A model generated the notes under the pieces. The model saw only the letters and a program-made list of their open reading frames with translations. It was not told the DNA's origin and made no database searches. Shown here piece by piece: positions 51,540-60,410 of a stretch of 64,000 bases of DNA. The DNA is from Romboutsia_E sp900604535 (GTDB lineage Bacteria > Bacillota > Clostridia > Peptostreptococcales > Peptostreptococcaceae): the NCBI RefSeq assembly GCF_900604535.1, contig NZ_UWOT01000010.1, forward strand, positions 33,295 to 97,294. Reading direction: 5' to 3'. Made by a program: the position numbers and the translations under genes. Position 1 is the first letter of the stretch, and each line of letters opens with the position of its first letter.

Positions 51540-53402
51540 TTATTTCTCTATTATCATTGTTTTATTTATATCTTCATATTCATTAGATAAGTCTTCTTTA
51601 ATTTGTAAAATATAATTAGGAACATATTCCTCTTCTACCTTCTCAATTATTAACTTATCTTCATTAAATTGTCCTACTATTAAGTCATCTAAATCTAACT
51701 CTATTTTAGGTGTTTTTTTCCATATATCTATGCTATCTAAATAATCTTCACTTGATAAACTTTCATACATATTTAAACTTTTTTTATAATACAACCCTGC
51801 TAACATATACTCACACTTTTTATTGCCTAATTTCATACCTTCAATGTAATATTTTTCAGCTTCATTATATGAATTTAGTTTAAAGCTTAATTGACCTAGA
51901 TTATATAAAGATTCTATACATCCATTATTTCTAGCTTTTTCATACCAAAATTTAGCACTAGTGTAATCATTATAGTATTTGTGATAAATCACACCCACCA
52001 TATGCTGAGAGTATGAATTATCTTCATTTGCAGTTACTTCAAACATTTTTTTAGCATCTTCATAATATTCCTCTTCAAAATAAATTTTTCCTAAATGTAT
52101 TCTTGAATTTAAGTGATTCTTTTCAATAGCTAAATTAAAGTACTTTTTAGCTTTATCTTTGTTTTCTTGACTTTCATATATACACCCTAATTTATAACTT
52201 GAAAAAACATCACCATTATCAGATGCCCTTTTATACCAAATTATAGCTTCTTCTACTCTATCTATTTCTTCATAAATTTCACCTAATTTAACTTGGCACG
52301 AAATTGAATCTGCATTTCTTAAATAATATGAAATTGATCTTTCAATATCATTAATTTTATAATATAAATCTCCAATATTTTCAATAGATACTTTACATCC
52401 ATCTGCAATAGCTTCTTCATAGTATTTTTTAGCCTTATCATAATTTTCTTCTTCAAAATATAATCCTGCTAAATTATTTTTTGCTTCAACTAAATTATCA
52501 TTTGAAGCCATTTCATAATATATTTTAGATGTATCTATTTCATTTTCTTTATTATATAAATTTGCTAGCATAAATTTAGCTAAAGTATAATTTCCTTCTA
52601 TTGATTTTTCGTAATACTCAATAGCATCTTCTCTGTTATTTTCTTTATTATATAAATTTGCTAATCTGTACTGAGATTTAGCATCACCTTTATCTGCAAC
52701 TTTTTTATAGTATCTCTTAGCTTCATCATATTCTTCTTGTGATTCCATAATTAACCCTAAGTTTATACATCCTTTGGTATAAGAAACCTTATATAGTTGC
52801 TTATATAATGTTATTGACTCTTTAATATCATCATTTTGATTTAAAATAGCTAAGTTATACTTACAATTATTATCTTGTAGTACTGATCCTTTTCTATAGT
52901 ATTCTTTAGCTTCTTTTAATCTATCCATAATTGTATATAGTAATCCTAAATTAAAACAGGCACTTCCTAAATTATTATCTGCTGCTTCTTTTAACCATTT
53001 TTCACTACGTTGATAATCATTTAAATAAAAGTGCACTACACCTAAATTATTTTGTGCTAATAAGTTACCTAAAAGAGCCACTTTCTCATACCAATATAGT
53101 GCATATTCGTAACCATATATATTATAATACATATTTCCTAAATCAAAAGCAGCATCCTCATATCCATTTTTATAGGACATTTTCAACCATTTTTCAGCTT
53201 CATGATATTGTTTCCTATTTTTATAAATACATCCTAAAGTATATTGAGACTTTACATGACCGTATTCAGCTGTATCTTTGTATATTTCTATTGCTTTATC
53301 TATTTTTCCTAACTTCTCATAAAAAGCTCCCTTAGTGTAACCTAATTTTGGATCATTAGGTATGTCTTTTATTTTTCCTATGGAAAACTTAGTATTTTTC
53401 AT
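51540..53402 (-). CDS. Sel1/TPR-repeat protein
   Basis: A 620-residue solenoid made of about 15 helical repeats of 30-36 residues with the Sel1/TPR pattern (for example AEKWLKMSYKNGYEDAAFDL, AKRYYKKVADKGDAKSQYRL, AIEYYEKSIEGNYTLAKFML). It has no signal peptide or membrane segment. The last 70 residues leave the repeat pattern and are acidic (DLDDLIVGQFNEDKL). Such scaffolds bind partner proteins; the partner is not evident. AGGGAGTTAATT precedes the ATG. Confidence 0.85.
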   Translation of the reverse strand: MKNTKFSIGKIKDIPNDPKLGYTKGAFYEKLGKIDKAIEIYKDTAEYGHVKSQYTLGCIYKNRKQYHEAEKWLKMSYKNGYEDAAFDLGNMYYNIYGYEYALYWYEKVALLGNLLAQNNLGVVHFYLNDYQRSEKWLKEAADNNLGSACFNLGLLYTIMDRLKEAKEYYRKGSVLQDNNCKYNLAILNQNDDIKESITLYKQLYKVSYTKGCINLGLIMESQEEYDEAKRYYKKVADKGDAKSQYRLANLYNKENNREDAIEYYEKSIEGNYTLAKFMLANLYNKENEIDTSKIYYEMASNDNLVEAKNNLAGLYFEEENYDKAKKYYEEAIADGCKVSIENIGDLYYKINDIERSISYYLRNADSISCQVKLGEIYEEIDRVEEAIIWYKRASDNGDVFSSYKLGCIYESQENKDKAKKYFNLAIEKNHLNSRIHLGKIYFEEEYYEDAKKMFEVTANEDNSYSQHMVGVIYHKYYNDYTSAKFWYEKARNNGCIESLYNLGQLSFKLNSYNEAEKYYIEGMKLGNKKCEYMLAGLYYKKSLNMYESLSSEDYLDSIDIWKKTPKIELDLDDLIVGQFNEDKLIIEKVEEEYVPNYILQIKEDLSNEYEDINKTMIIEK

Positions 53403-53584
53403 AATTAACTCCCTATTTTTATATCATTTAATATTTTCATTATATAATATATATACCATTATTTATGGCATATTTGCAAATTTGTAAGAATTTTGTAATA
53501 TTATATACATAAAATCATCCTAGATATTTTTAGATACATAATTATTTTATGTAATAAAAAGAAATATATTATTCTTAATGAATA

Positions 53585-53620
53585 AGGGATATTTTAAAAT
53601 ATTAATTTTAAAATATCCCT
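53585..53620. terminator. hairpin without an assigned gene
   Basis: A 16-bp perfect stem (53585-53600 with 53605-53620) with a 4-nt loop and TTTT on the plus side, in the 336-bp gap 53403-53738. It is the second of two adjacent hairpins after the minus-strand gene ending at 53739 and may be its backup terminator. Confidence 0.6.
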
Positions 53621-53636
53621 TTTATAGAAAATTAAA

Positions 53637-53672
53637 TATAATAAATAAAGTGCTATCACTTTATTTATTATA
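53637..53672 (-). terminator. terminator of the coiled-coil membrane protein gene
   Basis: A 16-bp perfect stem (53637-53652 with 53657-53672) and 4-nt loop, followed on the minus strand by TTTAATTTTCT. Confidence 0.75.
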
Positions 53673-53738
53673 TACTTTTTAAAGATTTATATTAAAGCTT
53701 TTAAACCTTTACACTAAATTATTACCTTTTGTTATATG

Positions 53739-54476
53739 TTATTCAGAAAATAAAAATTCAGCTTGTTCTTTTATATTTTTGACATTAGAAACACTACCAT
53801 CATATATTATATATTGAATTTCATTATTTAAACTATTATTTACTTCTATATATTTATTATCTTTATTATACCTAATTGATTTTAATACTAGTGCCTCATT
53901 ATCTGTACTCTTATCAAATGTTAATATAACATTATCGTCTTCATATTCATTTTTTAGTGTAATTTGCTTTGAACTATTTTCTTCAACTATATCATATGAG
54001 TATCCAAAAGAATCTATTACTACATTAAAATCATCAATATTTAAATATCCTAAACTATATGCATACTCTTTATAAATTTTATTATATAAATCTGTTGTAG
54101 TAATAGTTTTATCTGAGCTTATTTCTTCATTATTTAAGGCATTTATGTAATTAATAACTTGCTGCTTTTGTTCTTTTTCTAAACTAATAAACACCTTACC
54201 TTCTTCTAATTGTTGTTCTAATAAATCTAAATCTTTATTAGCTTTATCTAAACTAACTTTTAGTTGATTATTACGATTTTCTAATTGTTTATACTCCGTT
54301 TTTTTTATCCCTCCAATTGGAATTAATATACCGATTACAATACCTACTATTAGACCTATAAAACCTACAGATAATAACATTTCTATTCTCTTTTTTATTA
54401 TTTCTTCTCTATTTATAGCTCTTTTTTTAGTTATATGATTATTAACTTTTTTAACAGGTCTTTTAGCCCTCTCCAC
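53739..54476 (-). CDS. single-span membrane protein with coiled coil, unknown
   Basis: A 245-residue protein: a basic cytoplasmic N-terminus (about 1-32), one transmembrane segment (MLLSVGFIGLIVGIVIGILI), a coiled coil (about 60-95, QLENRNNQLKVSLDKANKDL) and an external C-terminal domain with beta segments. No family recognised. The layout resembles FtsL/DivIC-like or spore-engulfment proteins but without clear similarity. Start is GTG (54474-54476), 9 bp after AGGAGG; the nearest ATG is far downstream. Confidence 0.65.
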   Translation of the reverse strand: MERAKRPVKKVNNHITKKRAINREEIIKKRIEMLLSVGFIGLIVGIVIGILIPIGGIKKTEYKQLENRNNQLKVSLDKANKDLDLLEQQLEEGKVFISLEKEQKQQVINYINALNNEEISSDKTITTTDLYNKIYKEYAYSLGYLNIDDFNVVIDSFGYSYDIVEENSSKQITLKNEYEDDNVILTFDKSTDNEALVLKSIRYNKDNKYIEVNNSLNNEIQYIIYDGSVSNVKNIKEQAEFLFSE

Positions 54477-54702
54477 TTAGACGTCCTCCTAAATCTTAAA
54501 TACTATTATTGTTTAATTATACTAAATAATAGTATTTTTTGTAACATTTTTCAAAATAATTCTTACATATTAACCATACATAATCTTACTTTTATAAAAG
54601 TTACAATTATATATATGTATTGAATTTTAATCACTAACTAATATATAATATTTATAAAGATTAGTAACTTCATTTTCTAATCTCTTAATTGGAGGACACT
54701 TT

Positions 54703-54864
54703 ATGGATATAAACCTTATAGACATTAACTTGTTATTTAGATTATGCATTTTCATAGTTATTTTTGGAATCGCATTTAAAGTTATAAAGCTTATCTCTGG
54801 AGTAATATTTAAAGTTGCTTCAGTAATTTTAATTTTGTTACTTATATATAAACTATTTATATAA
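54703..54864 (+). CDS. 53-residue membrane protein, unknown
   Basis: An ATG preceded by GGAGGACACTTT opens a 53-codon frame MDINLIDINLLFRLCIFIVI, with two hydrophobic helices (about 10-28 and 32-52) separated by KVIKLISG. It ends just before a terminator (54867). Composition and the site are gene-like. It diverges from the gene starting at 54476. No homologue recognised. Confidence 0.6.
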   Translation: MDINLIDINLLFRLCIFIVIFGIAFKVIKLISGVIFKVASVILILLLIYKLFI

Positions 54865-54866
54865 AA

Positions 54867-54900
54867 TAAAAAAATAGAGATTTAATCTCCTATTTTTTTA
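54867..54900. terminator. bidirectional terminator
   Basis: Stem TAAAAAAATAG/CTATTTTTTTA (54867-54877 with 54890-54900), extended inward by AGAT/ATCT with a bulged C. It serves the small gene (plus) and murJ (minus). Confidence 0.8.
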
Positions 54901-54902
54901 TT

Positions 54903-56432
54903 TTATTTTAAACTATTTACTATCAAATTAATCTCATCTACTTTAAAAACAATTATACATGTTCCGTATACAATAGCTCCACATAATACTGACACACCTA
55001 AAGTTATTATATCTTGTATAGTACCTGTTCCTATCATATTATTTATACTTCTATATGTAAATAATGTAATTATAGCCATTAGTAATGCTGATACTATTGA
55101 TTTTATAAATACATTTAATATAGATTTTCCTCCAAAAGAACCTATTTTTATTCTTAAATTTATAAATAGTAATACTATAGTAAATAAAGCAGCTGTACTT
55201 GTAGCTAAGGCTAAACCTGCAAGTTGCATATTTGTAAATTTAACAAATAAAATATTTAAAGTTATGTTTAGTCCCATAGCAATAGCTCCATTTATCATAG
55301 GTGTTCTAGTATCTTGCAATGAATAGAATACTTTCCCTAAAATATCCCTAAGTCCGAAACCTATCATTCCTATTGAGTAAAATACAAGTGCTACAGAAGT
55401 CATATATGTTGCTCTTGCATCAAATTCTCCTCTTTGAAATAGTAACTTAACTATAGGTGTTGCAAGTATAATCGCGCCTACAGATATTGGAATTACTAAT
55501 AATATTACTGTATTGACTGAAGTTACTATAGATTTATTAAACTGAGATTTGTTATTTTCAGTAGATAACTTTGATAGCATAGGATACACAACAGAAGAAA
55601 TAGATACTATAAACATTCCCATAACAAATTGATTAAGTTTATTTGCATAATTTAGAGCAGATATACTACCTTCAACTAATGTAGAGGCTATTGTTCTATC
55701 GACTATTGTGTTTATTTGATTCACAGCTACACCAATAAGTACAGGACCTACTAGCCATAGCATCTTTTTTAAATATTCATCTTTAAAATTTAAATATGCT
55801 TCATATCTATATCCTTTTTTTATTGCAAATGGAAACTGAAATAGAAACTGACCTAATAGCCCAATTAGAGCTCCCCATGGTAAAATATATGGTGTTGTTC
55901 TTACACTTATAAGTATTGATAATATTATACATGCGTTATATGGTACAGGCATAAGACCCGGTATTATAAAATTTTCTTTTACTTGTAAGTAAGCCATCAT
56001 TATATAGCTAATACCTAAGAAAGGAATACCTAATATCATAGATCTAGTAAAATATACAGCCTGTCTCATTGTTTCTCCTTTAAAACCTAATGCAAATAGC
56101 CTTACTATTTGAGGTGTAAATATAACTCCTATAGTTGTAAGCACTATACAAATTATTATTACTACATTAAATATATTATTTGTATATTTAATAGATTCCC
56201 GATCTCCTTTACTTGAATTAACTTCACAAAACAAAGGTATGAATGCAGTACCTAAAGAAGTTCCTATTGCTGTAAATATTACTGCTGGTATATTCATAGC
56301 AACTAAAAAAGCATCACTTGTTGATGATGCCCCATAAGCTGAAGCTAGTGTTAGCTCTCTTCCAAATCCCAATATTTTTGCTACTAATGTTGCTGCCATA
56401 AGTCCTATAGCCGCTTTTGCTACTTTTGACAT
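54903..56432 (-). CDS. murJ: lipid II flippase MurJ
   Basis: A 509-residue MviN/MurJ protein with about 14 transmembrane helices. It starts KAAIGLMAATLVAKILGFGR ELTLASAYGASSTSDAF, the family signature with the central Arg, and has FQRGEFDARATYMTSVAL later. It moves lipid II across the membrane for peptidoglycan synthesis. AGGAG precedes the ATG. The 64-residue gene at 56438 lies 5 bp upstream and is probably co-transcribed. Confidence 0.93.
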   Translation of the reverse strand: MSKVAKAAIGLMAATLVAKILGFGRELTLASAYGASSTSDAFLVAMNIPAVIFTAIGTSLGTAFIPLFCEVNSSKGDRESIKYTNNIFNVVIIICIVLTTIGVIFTPQIVRLFALGFKGETMRQAVYFTRSMILGIPFLGISYIMMAYLQVKENFIIPGLMPVPYNACIILSILISVRTTPYILPWGALIGLLGQFLFQFPFAIKKGYRYEAYLNFKDEYLKKMLWLVGPVLIGVAVNQINTIVDRTIASTLVEGSISALNYANKLNQFVMGMFIVSISSVVYPMLSKLSTENNKSQFNKSIVTSVNTVILLVIPISVGAIILATPIVKLLFQRGEFDARATYMTSVALVFYSIGMIGFGLRDILGKVFYSLQDTRTPMINGAIAMGLNITLNILFVKFTNMQLAGLALATSTAALFTIVLLFINLRIKIGSFGGKSILNVFIKSIVSALLMAIITLFTYRSINNMIGTGTIQDIITLGVSVLCGAIVYGTCIIVFKVDEINLIVNSLK

Positions 56433-56437
56433 ATTTC

Positions 56438-56632
56438 TTATCTCCTATACTTAATATCTTTTATTATTTTTTTTATTTCATCAGATTCTGAATGCATAAT
56501 AAGATTTTGATAAGTATTATCTAGCTCTTCTGACATATTAAATAAATCTCCTAAAAATGCATCACCAAGGATACCATATTCTAACCTTTTTTCTTCTTCT
56601 ATTTGTCTTTTACTTTTATGATTATTTTTCAT
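56438..56632 (-). CDS. small protein of unknown function upstream of murJ
   Basis: A 64-residue soluble protein: basic start MKNNHKSKRQIEEEKRLEYG, then ILGDAFLGDLFNMSEELDNT and an acidic helix ending in Lys/Arg. It has no known domain. AAGGAG precedes the ATG, and the spacing to murJ (5 bp) implies one operon, so a cell-wall link is possible. Confidence 0.65.
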   Translation of the reverse strand: MKNNHKSKRQIEEEKRLEYGILGDAFLGDLFNMSEELDNTYQNLIMHSESDEIKKIIKDIKYRR

Positions 56633-56857
56633 TTTTTATATCTCCTTATTATCTTTTAGTATTTACTTTTAGATAAAATTATAATCAAATATATTATTCT
56701 TCATCTTATATATTGTTATTCGTATAAAAACACACTTAAAAAACACACTATTTTAATCCTAAGTGTATTTTTATTTTGAATGTCAAAACTTTTTATTTAC
56801 TTAATAGTTTTGTCATGATAATATATTATTAAAGCTTTTACTTACGGAGGTAATATT

Positions 56858-57691
56858 ATGATAAAAATAATTTGTGATAGTATATCGGATTTACCAATAA
56901 ATATACTAAATAAATATGATATTGATATAGTTCCTTTAACGGTATTATTTAATGGTACGGAATATTTAGACGGTGAAAATTTAACTAATGATAGTTTTTA
57001 TAAAATGCTTAGAGAAACAAATTCTATGCCTAAAACATCTCAAGCAACATATGCTCAGTTTAAATCAGTTTTTGAGAAATATTCCAATGAAGATACTGAA
57101 GTTTTATATATAGCAGGTTCATCTTCAGCTTCAGGAACTTATCAAAGTGCAGTCCTTGCCAAAAATGATGGTCATGATAATGTAACTATATTCGACACAC
57201 AAAATGTTTCAATCGGAAGTGCACTTTTCGTTATTAAGGCATGTGAGATGGTTGCAAATGGAAAATCTTTAAAAGAAATTTTAAATTATTTAGAAGATAT
57301 AAAAGGAACTGAAGAAGTTGTATTTTCAGTTGATAATTTAGAATATTTAAAAATGGGTGGAAGAATTTCATCGACTAAAGCTACACTAGGAAATTTATTA
57401 TCTATAAAACCTATACTAGAAGTTAAAAATGGTCTAGTATCTCAAAAATCTCAAGTAAGAGGTAAAAAGCAAATATATTCTACTTTAGTAAATTTAATAT
57501 TCAGTAAGTATGGAAAAGATTTAAAAGATAAAACTATTATAATAGGTTGCGGTGATAATAAAATTGATTTAGATATAATGAAGGATCTTTTACTAAAAGA
57601 AACTTCAGTAAATAACTTATACTTTGTTAATATAGGATGTGTAGTTTGTTCTCACTCAGGCCCAGGTATAGTTGGAATATCATGTCTTTAA
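56858..57691 (+). CDS. DegV-family fatty-acid-binding protein
   Basis: A 277-residue DegV/FakB-type protein: IKIICDSISDLPINILNKYD (N-terminus), PKTSQATYAQFKSVFEKY, and AGSSSASGTYQSAVLA with the Ser loop that binds the fatty-acid carboxylate. The C-terminal half has SVDNLEYLKMGGRISSTKAT and ends with the GCVVCSHSGPGIVG loop. Such proteins present fatty acids to a FakA-like kinase. CGGAGGTAA precedes the ATG. Confidence 0.9.
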   Translation: MIKIICDSISDLPINILNKYDIDIVPLTVLFNGTEYLDGENLTNDSFYKMLRETNSMPKTSQATYAQFKSVFEKYSNEDTEVLYIAGSSSASGTYQSAVLAKNDGHDNVTIFDTQNVSIGSALFVIKACEMVANGKSLKEILNYLEDIKGTEEVVFSVDNLEYLKMGGRISSTKATLGNLLSIKPILEVKNGLVSQKSQVRGKKQIYSTLVNLIFSKYGKDLKDKTIIIGCGDNKIDLDIMKDLLLKETSVNNLYFVNIGCVVCSHSGPGIVGISCL

Positions 57692-57698
57692 ATAAATT

Positions 57699-57724
57699 AA
57701 AGCTGGGTTATATATCCCAGCTTT
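57699..57724 (+). terminator. degV gene terminator
   Basis: Stem AAAGCTGGG/CCCAGCTTT (57699-57707 with 57716-57724), 8 bp after the stop. Confidence 0.82.
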
Positions 57725-57877
57725 ATCCATATAATATACATTTAAATTCAAAAGCTAAATCAATGTCGTCCATATTCCAATTTCTGTCTTTAATATGTAT
57801 AAAATTATATTTTAAGTTTTATATTATAAAACAATTTGCCAAATACATATATTTATAATTCAACTTATATAAGTAAT

Positions 57878-57916
57878 AAAAATAGATGTCTAAATTTAAT
57901 TAGAACATCTATTTTT
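57878..57916. terminator. terminator next to the broken small gene
   Basis: A 12-bp stem AAAAATAGATGT/ACATCTATTTTT (57878-57889 with 57905-57916), directly after the stop of the minus-strand remnant. Confidence 0.78.
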
Positions 57917-57917
57917 A

Positions 57918-58155
57918 TTACTTTATACTTTTCAAATCTATATATGCTTCTATTTGAGGTATATATAGCATATTATTTTCTTTTATATGTGTATTTCCAA
58001 ATTCTTTAAGCTCTACTCCACCTTTATCTTTAGTTATTTTATATCGTATAACTTCATTGCCTTCATTTATAGTACAATGAAAGTACATTCCTTCATATTG
58101 TTTAAATCTAAAATTAAAATTATCCCTACTTAACTTTTATACTAATTTCTTTCAT
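57918..58155 (-). pseudogene. small conserved-looking protein with a frameshift, unknown
   Basis: AAGGAAGG precedes an ATG (58153-58155) encoding MKEISIKVK and then a stop. One base over, an open frame runs RDNFNFRFKQYEGMYFHCTI, then EGNEVIRYKITKDKGGVELK and EFGNTHIKENNMLYIPQIEA to a stop at 57918. Removing one base near 58130 joins them into a protein of about 78 residues. The terminator directly after it supports a former gene. Family not recognised. The remainder of the 57692-58290 gap shows nothing else. Confidence 0.6.
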
Positions 58156-58290
58156 AAATTACCTTCCTTAAATATCCTTTTATTTATTATAACCTATTAT
58201 TAACTTATTATAAAGTTTAACATATAAAAATTCTATTCCTTTTGTATTTCAATTATAATGTATTATATAATAAATTTAGGAGATAGATAT

Positions 58291-59401
58291 ATGAAAAAAA
58301 GAAATAAAGTCTTTATTTTTTTACTTTTTCCAATTTCTATTTTACTTAACTATGTAGCTTCAAAAAATCCATTATTCATAGAAAAATACTATACACAATG
58401 TTTCAATAAAATTATAGTTCAAGTTTTAAGCAATTTAAGTGGTATTTTCCCATTTTCCATTTATGAAGTTATAGTGTATGTAATTATTATGTCTATAATA
58501 ATATTCTTTATTTATACATTACATCTTATTATAAATCATAGATCTAAGCTTATAAGATTTATTAAATCATCTATATTTAATATACTATCACTAATCTCCA
58601 TTACATATTTTTATTTATAATTTTATGGGGATTAAATTATAATAAATTACCTTTAGAATCTATTTTAATAAGACAATATAATATCAATAATAATACCTCC
58701 TTAACAAGGATAAATCATGATATATCAGATTTAAAGAAACTATATGAATTTTAATAGAAAAACTAATGAAAGCAAAAAACTTAGCTGTAAATGATAAAAA
58801 TAATATAGTAAACTATAAAAATACTATTAACAGAGCTCATTTAGGTTTTGATGCCATATCTCATATAATTCCTAATTTAGATGGAAAGTACAGTAATCCT
58901 AAATATATTTTATCTTCAAAACTTATGTGCTATACAGGTATTACAGGTATATACTTTCCATTTACAGGAGAATCAAATGTTAATATAGCTATACCTCATA
59001 CTTCTCTTCCATCTACAATACTACATGAAATGGCTCATCAAAGAGGATATGCAAGTGAAGATGAAGCTAATTTTATAGCTTATTTAAGTGCCATAAACCA
59101 TCCTGATAAAGATTTTGTATACTCAGGCTATAGGCTAGCTCTATCATATACTGCTTTAACCCTAAAAAATATCGACTTTAATGCTTATACAAAACTAAAT
59201 CAGAATCTATCAAATGAAGTTATTAATGATATTAAATATAATAGTAAGTTTTGGTCCAAATATAGTGGTAAAATAAATGAAATATCTGATAATATTAATA
59301 ATTCTTATTTAAAGTCTAATGGTATAAAAGAAGGTACAGAAAATTATAGTAAAATGGTAAACTTACTTTTAACATATTATAGTTTATATGGTTTTAACTA
59401 A
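58291..59401 (+). pseudogene. DUF3810 membrane metallopeptidase-like protein, two frameshifts
   Basis: Start ATG 58291 follows AGGAGATAG. The first frame gives two or three transmembrane segments and stops at 58618. A second frame continues with FIILWGLNYNKLPLESILIR and stops after KKLYEF. The third frame, from KLMKAKNLAVN, runs to 59401 and includes IPHTSLPSTILHEMAHQRGY, the HExxH-like zinc site of DUF3810, plus EDEANFIAYLSA. Each break is one base in a T-rich run (near 58600 and 58750). If repaired, the protein would have about 370 residues. Homopolymer position means sequencing error is possible. Confidence 0.82.
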
Positions 59402-59403
59402 AA

Positions 59404-59443
59404 ATAACCTATTATTAATTTTTTCATTAATAATAGGTTATTC
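59404..59443 (+). terminator. terminator after the DUF3810 gene
   Basis: A 17-bp perfect stem (59404-59420 with 59427-59443) with a 6-nt loop, 3 bp after the stop. Confidence 0.8.
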
Positions 59444-59491
59444 TATTCAAACCTTACTCTTTAATATATTTAATTCTATTTTTAACATTTT

Positions 59492-60221
59492 TCATCCCTC
59501 TTTCAATTCTATAATTCTATTTATTATTTCATTTCTATATTTATTCATATAAGACTTATCATTTATATATTCTTCTACATTAAAAGGATAAATTTCTTTC
59601 ATTGAATTTATCTCATTATTTAAATCTTTTATATTTTCATATAGTTCTTCTTTAGTATAATTTTTACTTATCTTATGATTATCTTCAATAATATTAGATA
59701 TAATTTTTAATTTTATTTAAATCGTTATATATATAAGATAATTCTATTTTCCTCCATAGCTTTTCTTTATTAGAATTCATGTAATTAAATACTGGACTTA
59801 TCCTTAAGATTAATTTTTTATATAAGTCTGAAACTTCATGATTATAATTATTGTATTCTTCATATCTATATATACAGTATTTAGCATCATCAGCTAAGTT
59901 ATCTATACCTTCAAGATATTCTTCTAAAGGCGCTATTTCTTTGTTTATTAAGTAATCAATTTTCTCTTTATCTAAAGGTTTTTGTAACTTAATACTAGAT
60001 TTAATCATATTTCTTTCTATATTTAATTTTTTTATTCTCATTTTTATAGATAACTCTTCTTTCATTAAATCATAAGATGCTATTATATGTTTAGCATCTA
60101 AATACATTTGCTTTTTTAACATTAAATTATCTCTTCGTTCTATAATATCAACATATTCTTTAATTAATTCTTTATACTCTTTATTATTTATCCCTTCAAT
60201 ATTTTTTATAGATTCATTCAT
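59492..60221 (-). pseudogene. coiled-coil protein of unknown function, C-terminus frameshifted
   Basis: From ATG 60219-60221 (GGAGGTCA before it) a helical, charged protein runs for about 175 residues and stops at 59694 after NDLNKIKNYI. The next frame continues as a similar helical sequence (IIEDNHKISKNYTKEELYEN, then EEYINDKSYMNKYRNEIINR) to a stop at 59492. Composition and register suggest one protein of about 243 residues with a one-base break near 59700. No family is recognised; no signal peptide or membrane span. Confidence 0.6.
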
Positions 60222-60410
60222 AAAAATGACCTCCAAAATTCTTTTATTATAAATACTACATTATTTTATCTTTTCCTCCTTTTTTATATCCCTTATTTGT
60301 ATAGAGTGTAAAAAACCAATATACATTGTCCCATTTTACTTTTTATCATATAAATATAGTACGTAGGTATTAAAAAATACTACTAAAAAATTAACATGGA
60401 GTGTTATATT

